Positions 1 to 8,448 are shown, counted from the stretch's first letter. The stretch is 10,314 nucleotides of DNA from Larix sibirica (GCA_004151065.3 NWUY0300003384.1:39791-50104), one strand, 5' to 3'. A program made the numbers and translations. Notes: generated by a model from the sequence alone, not told the origin.

Positions 1-377
1 CGTCCGGACCTCATCAGACCCTGGAGACCGCTGGTAGGGGTCCTCCTACTGTCACAATTGACTAGGGATCTGGTTTTTTGGGTTTTGTCCCAGCGTTTTT
101 TTAATCATGTTTTTGTTTTTCATATGTATCAGACGATAATTTTGAATGGTCTAGATGATTAGGGGGTTGAAGATAATTATCCTTGTCTATGTCAAATTCC
201 TGTTTGGCGGATCTTCTACCGAGAATGTCTCAGATTATGCTTGATATGTCTAGTTGGTGCATGGATTCCTGTTTGGCTGATCTTGGCTGGGAATGCCGAA
301 GTCTTGATGAAACTATGTGACAATCTCTGTACTCCTTTTAAGCAGTAATATATAGTCGTTTTTATTTACAAAAAAAA
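1..377 (+). mobile_element. Probable 3' end of an L1-type LINE (ORF2 tail and 3' UTR)
   Basis: The right part (about 315-377) has the look of a plant LINE tail: a T-rich stretch with CTCTGTACTCCTTTTAAG, then TAATATATAGTCGTTTTTATTTAC and a run of eight A (370-377). The frame starting at base 3 reads SGPHQTLETAGRGPPTVTID and stops at TAG 63-65, which could be the end of ORF2; this peptide alone is not diagnostic. The following 300 bp have no open frame and would be the 3' UTR. They contain an imperfect 69-bp-spaced duplication (196 and 265). The next base after the A-run is an N, so the tail length and any target duplication cannot be judged. It has the same orientation as the LINE at 5528, but the two pieces cover different parts of the element, so membership of one family cannot be tested here. 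It could also be an unrelated transcript end. Confidence 0.45.
196..300 (+). repeat. Imperfect direct repeat in the LINE 3' UTR, 69-bp spacing
   Basis: ATTCCTGTTTGGCGGATC begins at 196 and ATTCCTGTTTGGCTGATC at 265. The similarity continues about 15 bp further in each copy (GAGAATG against GGGAATG). The two copies are 69 bp apart and lie in the non-coding tail of the proposed LINE fragment. Short tandem motifs in LINE 3' UTRs are common; no function is implied. Confidence 0.6.
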
Positions 378-466
378 NTTTCTCATTCAAGACAAATGAT
401 AAAGGATCTATTTCCTGCCCGCTATTTTTTTTTTTAAATTCACCAATGTTGTCCCAAATCTGACGG

Positions 467-1000
467 CAACTACAAAAAATTCGACGATGTTTCCATACCT
501 CCAACGACAAATTTCGTCGGACTTAGTATTCTGTTTGTGGGTATATTCGTCGGATATCTGACGGCCACGTGGTCGGATATCCAACCTTCCATAAAGCAAA
601 TGTGGTCGGATATCTGATGGCCTCGTGCTTGGATATCTGACCTTGGAGAAAGAAATCGTGGTCGCATATCCGACGACGACGTGGTCAAATATTCGAGCTT
701 GGAGAAAGTAATCGTGGTCGCATATCCGACGGCGATGTTGTCAGATATTCGACCTTGGAGAAAGTAATTGTGGTCGAATATTTGGCGGCGATGTGGTCGG
801 ATATTCGACCTTGGAGAAAGTAATTGTGGTCGAATATCCGACGTGTATATTATAAGAATTGTGGTCGGATATTCGACATTTTAGTGTCGGATATCCGACC
901 ATACCATATTGCTGCCAGATATCCGCCGAAGTTGAACCGACATTTAAAAAAGGATAGGCTTGTCGGATTTTCGACAACGCGATGTTGAAAATCGGACATA
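467..1000. mobile_element. Possible CACTA-like transposon end (subterminal palindrome region)
   Basis: Seen: at 467 the sequence CAACTACAAAAAATTCGACG closely resembles the CACTACAA(A/G)AAA termini of plant CACTA (En/Spm) elements, with one extra A. A few bases in, at 505-519, is the imperfect palindrome CGACAAATTTCGTCG, and then the 14-bp palindrome array begins. Known: CACTA elements carry many short, often palindromic transposase-binding repeats just inside their termini. Inferred: this may be one end of such an element. Against it: no convincing 3-bp target duplication, no transposase coding sequence, and only a 9-bp candidate partner terminus (TTGTAGTTG, 1231-1239). It could equally be a satellite-like or foldback repeat. 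Confidence 0.3.
549..997. repeat. 56-bp tandem array of GTCGGATATCCGAC-type palindromes
   Basis: A CTTGGAGAAAG-type marker recurs at 586 (diverged), 642, 698, 754 and 810, exactly 56 bp apart each time, so at least five tandem units exist. Every unit carries two copies of a 14-bp palindrome centred on ATAT or GATATC. Copies start at 549, 572, 605, 628, 661, 684, 717, 740, 773, 796 and 829, giving strictly alternating spacings of 23 and 33 bp. Further copies at 864, 886 and 914 and a hairpin-like pair at 962 and 984 follow with looser spacing. Substitutions are scattered, and the copy at 886-899 is a perfect palindrome. Open frames across this stretch, mainly on the minus strand, are by-products of the repeat and are not annotated. 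Confidence 0.9.
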
Positions 1001-1671
1001 TATGCTTATTGTAGAGCCTGATGTTTTCAGTTGTCTTACACTTTCTCTGCCTGCGATTTTCTCTTGACCCCTTGCACACCCTATCAACCAAATCTAAATC
1101 TATCCAAACTTGAGGTTCCTAAACTTTGTGCTTAGTAGTCAATGCAAACTTTAGGACTAACACACTCCTTGCCAACTAATTTTCTGAGAGTGCGGTGCAT
1201 TTATCAACCACGATCACAGTATATACAATGTTGTAGTTGAGTGAACGATGCATTTATTTTGTTGTCTGTTCACCATTAATTTGAAACATGGTAAATGTGA
1301 TGCATGGTGAGAATTGCAAGCCTGATTTTCGAGCCTTCTATTATCTCGTTCAGTTTTTTATGGCATTCAATTCTTTGTAATGCGATAATAACCAAGTTAA
1401 CTGCGCCAAGAGGATATCCTCGGCTTTCATATTGTGCTTGTTTTTACTTCGACTGATTTTTGTTACCATTCCCTTTCATAGGTGTTCAAAAATCAAGAGA
1501 GAACAAATCATGTGTGTTGATAAAATCAATTGCATGTGCTGCTAAATTACATTTGCGTTTCCTTTTGTATCCCTATCCTCACCCTGCAAAAACCCAAATA
1601 TCTTGTTTCATTGGCATATGGCACGTTTTAGTTTGGGCGTGTTATTTTTTATTTCTATTTTATTGCCCTAG
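998..1671. other. Non-coding AT-rich interval, no gene seen
   Basis: I see no convincing coding frame, tRNA or repeat family here. Small items are a 9-bp direct repeat TGCATTTAT (1196-1204 and 1249-1257), which brackets the TTGTAGTTG noted as a possible inverted partner of 467-475, and a perfect 12-bp palindrome GAGGATATCCTC at 1410-1421, which could be chance. The frame from 1460 to 1738 lacks any recognisable family signature and is pyrimidine-rich, so I do not call it as a gene. Confidence 0.5.
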
Positions 1672-1676
1672 ATGCC

Positions 1677-1734
1677 ATGGAACCACGAAACCCCAAATTC
1701 CATCCCTTTCTTCAAAAACGCCACCCTCTATTCT
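1677..1734 (+). other. Weak candidate first exon (about 19 codons)
   Basis: After a long T-rich stretch the sequence becomes C-rich. An ATG at 1677 in the context GCCATGG reads MEPRNPKFHPFLQKRHPLF and runs into a consensus-like donor GTGAGT at 1735. A second ATG at 1672 in another frame would read MPWNHETPNSIPFFKNATLYS to the same donor. Either could be the start of a plant gene, but no downstream exon continues it convincingly: the nearest candidate, 2099-2152, brings an early stop in both frames tried. The product is not recognised. Confidence 0.15.
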
Positions 1735-1740
1735 GTGAGT

Positions 1741-2668
1741 ATATTAAATAATGGAGTGATAAGTCATTAAATGGAAATCAGAATGTGATGAAGGAGATAT
1801 TCTACAGTTAATATTGGTTTGGTTATAGGGATTTTAATAAGGACATATATATATATTCATTCGAAATGAGATTAGGGTTTATCATTATTAAGTCTTTGAT
1901 ATGCATGGTTTATGTTTACAAGCCCTCTGCTCAATCGAGCTTTGAATGATTCCAACTTCAAAACCTAAATGTCAAATACTTATGTTGAAATTTGACTTTT
2001 TCCATAATTTTTTTATCAGTCATGGTATAAATATCGTGGTTGACATAAGATCACTATCAACCTAGTTACAAGCAAGGGTTTTTATGAAAGGATTTCAGCA
2101 CTACGGGTTTGAATCGTGGCGAGTCCAAAAGCCGAGTTGGCATTGATGGAAAGTAATAAGAGAATTTATAATTTTGAAAAATTGTTCAAGTGCTCAGTCT
2201 GTTCATAACACAGTCATATGGATTAAGCTATTATCATGATCGAAGATCTTTCCTAATCCCTAAGGCGTTTGACCTCCATTTCACTCTTACACAATTCGAA
2301 AGTCATCCTCCTGTTAGTTTTCATCATATTCAGTCCATTTCATTCCCTTTCCCATTTATCCAAATATTTTTAGCAGCTGTTCAAATCAATCTGATATCAA
2401 TTTCCTCCAACTCCTTTTCAAAAGATTTGTGTAGTGTGGATTTTGTAAGGATGATCTTACCCACGATCCAGACTTTCCACTTTTGTCTCTACTCAAATTT
2501 GGTAATTCTCCATGAATTGAAATTAACCCCAAGTGAAGAATTTGATGAGAATTTAACAGTTTGGTTTCATGGATATGTGTGTGACTTGTTAAGCAAATGC
2601 ATTATCGTTTTTTAGTCATTACTCGAAAATGTTTAATGATAACTTTGTTGTCAAATCTAATCGACTTT
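1741..2668. other. AT-rich interval, no supported gene
   Basis: Mostly AT-rich, with a short (AT)n run near 1846-1856. A 141-codon open frame at 2190-2615 begins at GTG, is pyrimidine-rich, and shows no domain I recognise; I treat it as chance. A small GC-richer patch at 2099-2152 lies between an AG and a GTAATA and could be a degenerate exon, but no reading frame links it to neighbours. Confidence 0.4.
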
Positions 2669-3180
2669 ATGGAATTTCAAGGTTGAGGATTAAAATAATT
2701 GTTCTTGAGCGTTAGTTGCAATTCGATATCAATTGATTTAAAAGATTGAACAAGGGTCATCATGATGGATTATTATGACAAAGATGAATGAAAGATAAGA
2801 CATGATTTAGGGTTTGGTTACAACAAACAAGATTCTGACTCGCCATAGATGAATTTATCGTCTTCAGTAATTGTTCTGGAATTTGCAACATGGACATTGA
2901 GTGATAGTACTGTGAGTTTAACCAAATCAACTCCATGGAATCTCAAGATTGCAGTCAAGAGATAATTGTTCATTCATAGTGGGTGTTGGTTGTAGTTCAA
3001 TATCGGTTGGTTTTAAGAATTAAATAAAATTTATCATGCTACATTCCTTTGACAATGATGATTGAAGAATAAGATTTGGTTTTGAGCAACATCATTATAT
3101 TTGTCATCTCAGAGAATTGTTTTTCCCATCATATCATTTCCCAACTCCTCATTTGCAACCCTATCTCGATACCTTACCTA
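2669..3180. repeat. Old tandem duplication, period about 266 bp
   Basis: Two stretches align in the same order: ATGGAATTTCAAG at 2669 with ATGGAATCTCAAG at 2935, ATAATTGTTC in both, a TTG-AGTTC-ATATC-like block, ATCATG, GACAAAGATGAATGAA against GACAATGATGATTGAA, then AATTGTTC and ATTTGCAAC near the ends. Spacing stays near 266 bp with small indels. Divergence is considerable, so the duplication is old. The right limit is approximate. No open frame is conserved between the copies, and I do not recognise the sequence as part of a known element. Confidence 0.55.
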
Positions 3181-3321
3181 TGCAAATGTTATAGCAGTGC
3201 TTGCATGAAATGATATCAATATTGCATTGATAGGTATTAAAGAGGATTGAGTTGTTGATTGTCACTTTATCATTAAAATTTGTATATATAAAATACTTGC
3301 TCATTATTGATGTGTTTTCAG

Positions 3322-4654
3322 CCAGGAGTTTTCATAGCAGAGGTTCTAGAAGGTCTATAAGAGGAAGAGGTGGCAGAGGGAAGTATTTGTGGCAGCATGG
3401 GGAGACAGGAAAATAAGGTTTTCAGTACATTTTGATGTTATATTCGAATGAGTTCACTCAGATGGAAAGGACAATCCATCTTTACCTTGGACCTCAACAT
3501 TCTCCACCTTCATATAATTCAATCCCTCCACATGTGTCCCAAGATCCTTTACCCATCCCCAATTCTGTTGAATTGCCTAATCATTACTTTGTTCATAACT
3601 CTGGTTGTGATGTTCTTCCTCCTTCTCCACGAGCTAAGACAATGGGATGGGGGAACCTGGAACCTAATCACCCTATACTATCAGCTGCTAGTTCAACATC
3701 CTCTGGTCATCATGCAAAAACAACCCATACATTTGAAAATCCACCAAAATCTATTGAACAACCCGTAGAATTGGAGCCTATAGTTGATGATATCCCCCTT
3801 CTTCCTCCAATTCCTGCTCCATAACAACCAAATGAAGAGGAACCCAAAGTTCCAATTAATGCAGAAGGAGAAGAAGTGAATGCAGATCCAACACCATCTT
3901 CAAGGTTTACATGGTCTTGTCTTCCATTCAGGCGTTTTATATCTAAATTATTTGGGAAAAGGTCTTAGTTGTGATGGTATAGTGGTTGTGACTTTGATGT
4001 ATTAAACTTGGTGAACTCATGAAATTTTGTTGAATGGGTCATGCAACACAATTTTGTTAATATTTGATTAACACATGGATGAAATCTATTTTAAATAGAC
4101 TTTTATTTAAAAGCATGTTTATATAAAAACATATCAAATGGTGATGCTACAGGTGGAATGTTTTGTGGTGGTTGGATTAAATTATGATATAAACAAGTTA
4201 TATTTTGAGCTATACATAGGTTTTGGGAGGCACAAGGAGTATGAAAGATTTACATATATCTGACTTTGGATAAATAGTAGGTCTGCCCTTTCGAGTGACT
4301 ATTTCTAATTATGCTAGAACTCTTTAAGTATAAAAATTCTAAAGATAACTTAGCTTTCCCTTCCTTTCGATGGTTACTTTAGATTGAACCCTCGTTACAC
4401 TTGTCTCATTCATGATTCTTAAAGAATTATTTTAAAAGTTTTTAAAGAATCAGTTGCATAACTGTTTCTTGGAGGGAAAGGTATAAGGAGATGGTCCATC
4501 GAAGAGAAGAGGCTAATGATCCCTATGCTATGGTATGTTGAGAGCATGATTTTGAGTTTCTAAGTTTTGCATTTTCAAGATTATATTGTGTCTTTAACAT
4601 ATGATATTTCTGTGATAGCAGGAGCCTATTCTAAGTGGTAAATTGATGATTTAG
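3322..4654 (+). pseudogene. Possible multi-exon plant gene relic, function unknown
   Basis: One frame runs from an acceptor-like TTTTCAG (ending 3321) to at least 3904. It starts RSFHSRGSRRSIRGRGGRGK (RG-rich, RGG-box-like), then a proline- and serine-rich part (ATG at 3435; PPSYNSIPPHVSQDPLPIPN), then an acidic EEEPKV-type stretch. TAA codons interrupt it at 3414-3416 and 3822-3824. A donor AG|GTTTAC at 3905 in phase 2 matches an acceptor ending 4453. Exon 4454-4532 then reads CITVSWRERYKEMVHRREEA followed by NDPYAM to donor GTATGT, and after an 89-nt intron 4622-4654 reads EPILSGKLMI and stops. Phases agree throughout. If unspliced at 3905, the frame ends FRRFISKLFGKRS at TAG 3966-3968. Upstream exons are not identified. 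No protein family is recognised. The stops may mean a pseudogene, a wrong exon model, or sequence errors. Confidence 0.35.
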
Positions 4655-5299
4655 AATTGATAAGTGTTGTGAAAGGTATCTTCCCTGCCATTTGTTGATG
4701 ATATTTTACAAGGTTTTCTTGTAACTTGCCATTGATTGATAGCTTTGGTTGCAGTGAACTGTTACAGCTTTGGTCATTATTGATTGATTCTGCCGGCAAC
4801 TTTATTGTTCTATATTTTATGTTGTATTTATCACTACACACTGATTAAGCGATCATGAAAACACTCATCAGTTGTGAAAGGAAAAATCTTGGTCCAAAGA
4901 TATAGATAATTATCAAAGTGTAATTTTGAAGGAGTCATTAATAAAAAGACCTCTTGGGTGCCATATTTTATTTTTCTTTATTTTATTTCAGACTTGTTTA
5001 CAGTTGAACAAATGTTGTTTATTTCTACTTCTAGGTTCTATGAATGATTGTATTTCATGGTTGCTAAACTATGTTTGTATATGTCTTTAATTAGTTGTTC
5101 ATATTTATTACAGGTTTCAAATCTTGTTTAGTTTACATGTATTTATTTTCTTTGTGAATTGTACATTTAAGCCTTGTCTTTTGAAAAATAAAAAACATAA
5201 AAAGATATGCATATTACTACTCCCCTAATATCTACATGAGGGTGGATATTAATATATTTTCCAAAGGCTATAAATTTAGGGTGTTCATTCTCATTCTTC
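4655..5299. other. AT-rich interval, no gene seen
   Basis: The stretch is AT-rich with many T-runs and no long open frame of coding character on the + strand. The minus-strand frame at 4626-4841 has no recognisable features and partly opposes the exon proposed at 4622-4654, so it is not called. A TATAAAT at 5269-5275 lies about 260 bp before the LINE ORF1 start and could be a fortuitous TATA-like sequence. If 3322-4654 is a real transcription unit, its 3' UTR would lie in the first part. Confidence 0.5.
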
Positions 5300-5527
5300 A
5301 TAGTCTAGCCAACTGTGAGGCCCGAGATATTTGATCTGGAACACATCATTTCTAGCATCAACACTTGTATTTAAGCCAGCCGCTATGGATGGTCTAGTAC
5401 CAACCAAGACAAAAAGTGGGAATCTAATTTTTTTTTATATTTTTTGTTGTTTTTTTTCCTCCAGTTTACCTAGTTTATTGTTTGTCTAGTGTTGCGTATT
5501 TTTTGTTTTTTCTGTAGTATTTGTGAT
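5300..5527 (+). other. Possible LINE 5' leader
   Basis: Composition shifts from very AT-rich to more balanced near 5315 (GTGAGGCCCGAG), then a T-rich block (5430-5460) ends in CCTCCAG, and ORF1 begins at ATG 5528. This placement suggests the 5' UTR of the LINE. The exact 5' end cannot be set because LINE 5' ends have no fixed sequence, and the matching 3' target duplication lies beyond the right edge. Confidence 0.35.
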
Positions 5528-7416
5528 ATGGTTCGTAAGGGGGGTCGAGAGAGGTATGTTTTCCCTTTGGAAGGTGTCCCTTCAGGCCCAAGCACTCCTG
5601 TAACTTCTCCCTCACATCAAATGAGACGATCCGTAGATGGTGTCAGATCGGAAGGCCATGGCCCCATTTCACCTCACGCAGTATTTCTAGGGTTGGGGGT
5701 AAAAACTAATCCATTAGCCAAAGTTGAATTCGTACCTTCCAAATTTTCTCTTTTGGAGGAAATAAAAGGGACTAATCCTACTCTGACGGGGGGCAGACAC
5801 TTCTCAGGTTTAGAATTTAACTCCATAAGGTAGCCCTGCAGGTTTACGAGACCATTCTCGTTGTCTATTAGGCCCTCCTTATGTTAATTGGAATTTTTAT
5901 CAGATGTGCATTATATAGCATCATAATAGAAATTTGTTAATCCTAACAGTGCTCGTGCTCAACGGAAGATAAAGTTCAAGAAGGTGAAGAAGGGTAGATC
6001 ACTCTGTGTTCTTGGGAAGGATGTCACATTCGATATGGTGATGTCCCTTACTAACCGAGCACTTGTGGGTAAATTCGAGTATGTCAAGCTCACCATATTG
6101 GAGATATTAAACTGGATTCGTTTAAAATGGAAACCTATTATTGTAAATATCCCGAGGGATATTATGCTTATGAATGGTTCGGTGGTCTTCCAGTTACTCA
6201 CATAAGAGGATAGGGAGAATATTAAAGAGAGGTTCTGGGTCATTGGGTCTAGATCTGTGGAAGCAGAAGTTGGTGTGTCACCACCTTTGGGTTATTCTTT
6301 TGGGTTTCCTTTATAGTGATGGTGTCTAAAAGGATTTATAGCAGTGGAAAATATTATTGGATGCTTTATTCGGATGGAAGAGGATCGTTTAATGGCATCT
6401 GATCGAAAAACCCCTCAGATGCTTGTTGAGATTGACCTAGCTGAGGGTCTACTAGAAGAATTGGAAGTCATTTGGGAGGGGGGTTCCTTAATTTAGAGAC
6501 TGGATTATTCGAATTCATTTTCGTTGTCATCGGTGTCGGTAGATGGGGCATCCTAAGTCAAAATGACCAAACAAGCCCTTTGGGGTTTTGGACACAAATG
6601 AACAAGAGGACCCACCTGAGGACAATCTTGATGAGCTTATTTCATGACTCAATTTTCCTTTTCTTTTAGACCATTTCTCGTCTTCAAGATTTGTGGGTAA
6701 GTTTTCTCAAACCATTCCTGTCCTTTTAAAATTTCTTTCTGTTGAGGAAATTTTGAGTTCTTTGTTTATCTCTGGTATGGTGGAAAATGAAGGGGGGTCT
6801 GATGGTCATTTGACGATTTGCAATACCCCTATGAATCTTGAGTTTCCTTCCAGATGTGATCCTCGGATGGGTAATGGTGATGGAACTTTTTTGGGTCATT
6901 CCCCAAGTGACACATTGACGGCCCTCAAAGGTGTGTTTGGGAATGTTCCGATACCAATTACCACATAATTCCATTTTACATCAGCGGATTTCTCTCCCTT
7001 ATCTGGAAATAATCCCTCCCTTTTACCTATTTCTTTGTCCTCATATCCTTTGGAAGAGTCCATGGATCCTTTATCGATCTCCCCTAATTATGGCTCCTCT
7101 CCTCTATCCCTTAAAGAAGCATTATCCAAGGATCCTTTGCCTACCTATTCCAGTACTGCGAAGGAAAACTCTGATATCATTCCAATTTCTTCAATCGGTG
7201 GGGAAAACGTATCGGTTAGTAAATCTTAGAAGGGTGAAAAAAGGGAGGGGGAGTGGTATGAAGGCTTCAGGGAATGAAAGTGTTTCAACTCATTTTAACA
7301 ACCCTAGGGTTTCTTCCTTATTTAGTAAGGGTTTTCTAGTGGTTTCTTGTTCTCCATATTTTACTTATTGTGGGGATCTTAGAGGTGATGCAGTCCATGA
7401 TGAGGTTACTCAATGA
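5528..7416 (+). pseudogene. LINE ORF1 relic: DUF4283-like RNA-binding protein with broken CCHC knuckle
   Basis: ORF1 products of plant LINEs bind the element RNA in ribonucleoprotein particles. ATG 5528 opens MVRKGGRERYVFPLEGVP, which stops at 5831-5833; the same frame resumes near 5942 (NPNSARAQRKIKFKK). The DUF4283-like core at about 5984-6490 includes LTNRALVGKFEYVKL, IRLKWKPI, FWVIGS and FIRMEEDRLMASDRKTPQML, a pattern seen in plant LINE ORF1 proteins, and has stops at 6203, 6314 and 6494. After a frameshift near 6510, 6525-6566 encodes C-x2-C-x4-H-x4-[stop]: the last Cys codon is TGA and a TAG lies inside. A long Ser/Pro/acidic tail follows in that frame to 7229, with stops near 6650 and 6966. 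A shift to another frame would end at TGA 7414-7416, overlapping ORF2. The exact C-terminus is uncertain. Confidence 0.82.
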
Positions 7417-7745
7417 ACCTTGTCTCTCTGAATATCCATGGGCTAGGCAACGACCACAAAGGAGCTACAGTTAAAATATTATTGGAGAAGGTTCATCTGG
7501 ACATTGTACTACTATAAGAAACTATGAATTCCTTTGTAAATGCTTGTGATTTCTTTTTGAAACTAAAACCTATGTGGAGAGTTTGTGCTTTGGATTCTTT
7601 TGGTTTGTCTGGTGGCATGCTTCTAGCTTGGAACCCATTTATGGATGATTTCAAGCCCTTTTCGACTATTGTAGGTGTATCAGTGGAGAGTAATATTAGA
7701 TATTTTAAGAATGTTATCAGATTAATAAATGTGTATGGGCCCTAT
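7413..7745 (+). pseudogene. LINE ORF2 relic, 5' part: N-terminal half of the endonuclease domain
   Basis: ORF2 of L1-type LINEs encodes the endonuclease that nicks the target DNA and the reverse transcriptase that copies the RNA there. ATG 7413 starts MNLVSLNIHGLGNDHKGATV, with the N-x-x-G-L-G signature of the exonuclease/endonuclease/phosphatase fold near the N-terminus (residues 7-12). The metal-binding Glu appears as stop-E-T (7515-7523), where the family normally has Q-E-T; a CAA to TAA change explains the stop. GGMLLAWNP (7611-7637) and INVYGPY (7725-7745) are further conserved blocks. The frame is then cut by the LTR insertion directly after GPY and continues at 9103. The ATG start fits because it immediately precedes the conserved N-terminal block and overlaps the ORF1 stop as ATGA. 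Confidence 0.88.
7741..7745 (+). repeat. Target-site duplication, left copy (CCTAT)
   Basis: CCTAT immediately precedes the TG that opens the LTR. An identical CCTAT follows the terminal CA at 9098-9102. A 5-bp duplication is usual for integrase-mediated insertion of Ty1/copia and Ty3/gypsy elements. Confidence 0.85.
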
Positions 7746-8150
7746 TGGTACAACCATGAGCTAAGCACACTCCTTCACATGCAAGAGGATGGCTTGGGCA
7801 CCCAAGTGGGAAAGAACTTGTTCGGTCGGATAACACTTTGGCTTGGCAATGGGGTTCCTTTCCCGAGCAGATGAAACAATAGTGGGGTGCATGGACCGAG
7901 TATGGGCGCACTCCCATAGCAAGACCGCACTCAATATTCGGTGCTTGGCAAGCCCAAGAGTGTGGCACACCAAAAGCATGTTGGCGCTTGGCGTGGAACA
8001 ATGCGACGAAGCCCGAGTGCTCATAGAAGGTTGGAAGTCGGACGAGCGGGACCAAACGAACATGCACTCCATAGAATGCGTACCCAGCACCACACCGGTT
8101 GCATGGGATCCCGCGCTTAGTGGACGTGCTTGTTAAACATTTGGGCTAGA

Positions 8151-8347
8151 TGGACCATGCGCCCGTGGGAGGAGTTCCCAACACTTCGACGTAACGAACC
8201 ATCGGCATGCATGTTGGACAAGAGCACTTGGGAGTTCGGGTGAGTTGGATTGAGCACCCACGGAAGATGCAACCGATGACCCAACCGATGCCAGCACGAT
8301 GGACCATTGGCAAGGAAAAGCGTGCATGCATTGGGGAAGTGGACCAT
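8151..8347 (+). repeat. Short repeated motifs in the LTR U3-like region
   Basis: TGGACCAT occurs three times, at 8151, 8300 and 8340, and CAACCGATG occurs at 8270 and 8282, 12 bp apart. All lie upstream of the TATA-like box at 8442, the position where retrotransposon enhancers often carry repeated protein-binding sites. The motifs are short and could be chance. Confidence 0.35.
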
Positions 8348-8441
8348 TCAGAAGGGTCGTTGGTACCTTGGCACGACAGCTTAATGGGGGCACCAAGCAA
8401 GGAAGCGCCCACACTAGGTCGCTCCCACCCATGTGACTTGG

Positions 8442-8448
8442 TATAAAA
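8442..8448 (+). promoter_or_regulatory. TATA-like box of the LTR promoter
   Basis: TATAAAA sits in a stretch otherwise GC-rich, a little past the middle of the LTR. In an LTR retrotransposon, transcription would start about 25-35 bp downstream (near 8475) at the U3/R border. This also gives the likely orientation as +. No start site can be proved from sequence, and no canonical AATAAA is seen downstream; AATAAG at 8931 is the nearest variant noticed. Confidence 0.5.

Noticed and set aside
470-1091. Minus-strand open frames of 72 and 116 codons
   Set aside because: They read through the 56-bp palindrome array, and the peptides simply repeat ISDH/RYPT-like units produced by the repeat.
1410-1421. 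Perfect palindrome GAGGATATCCTC
   Set aside because: It is isolated, 12 bp long and unrelated in position to the array; likely chance despite the shared GATATC core.
2106-2116. GGTTTGAATCG, similar to a Pol III B box (SINE or tRNA)
   Set aside because: It has two mismatches to the consensus, no A box at a suitable distance and no cloverleaf.
2099-2152. Possible small exon between an AG and GTAATA, reading TTGLNRGESKSRVGIDG
   Set aside because: Its phases do not connect openly to the candidate exons at 1677-1734 or 3322; too short to support alone.
2190-2615. 141-codon open frame on the + strand
   Set aside because: It starts at GTG, is driven by a pyrimidine-rich stretch, and shows no domain, splice or context support.
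5959-6243. Minus-strand 94-codon frame opposite LINE ORF1
   Set aside because: It is the shadow of the DUF4283-like region on the + strand.
6726-6974. Minus-strand 82-codon frame
   Set aside because: It is the antisense shadow of the ORF1 C-terminal region.
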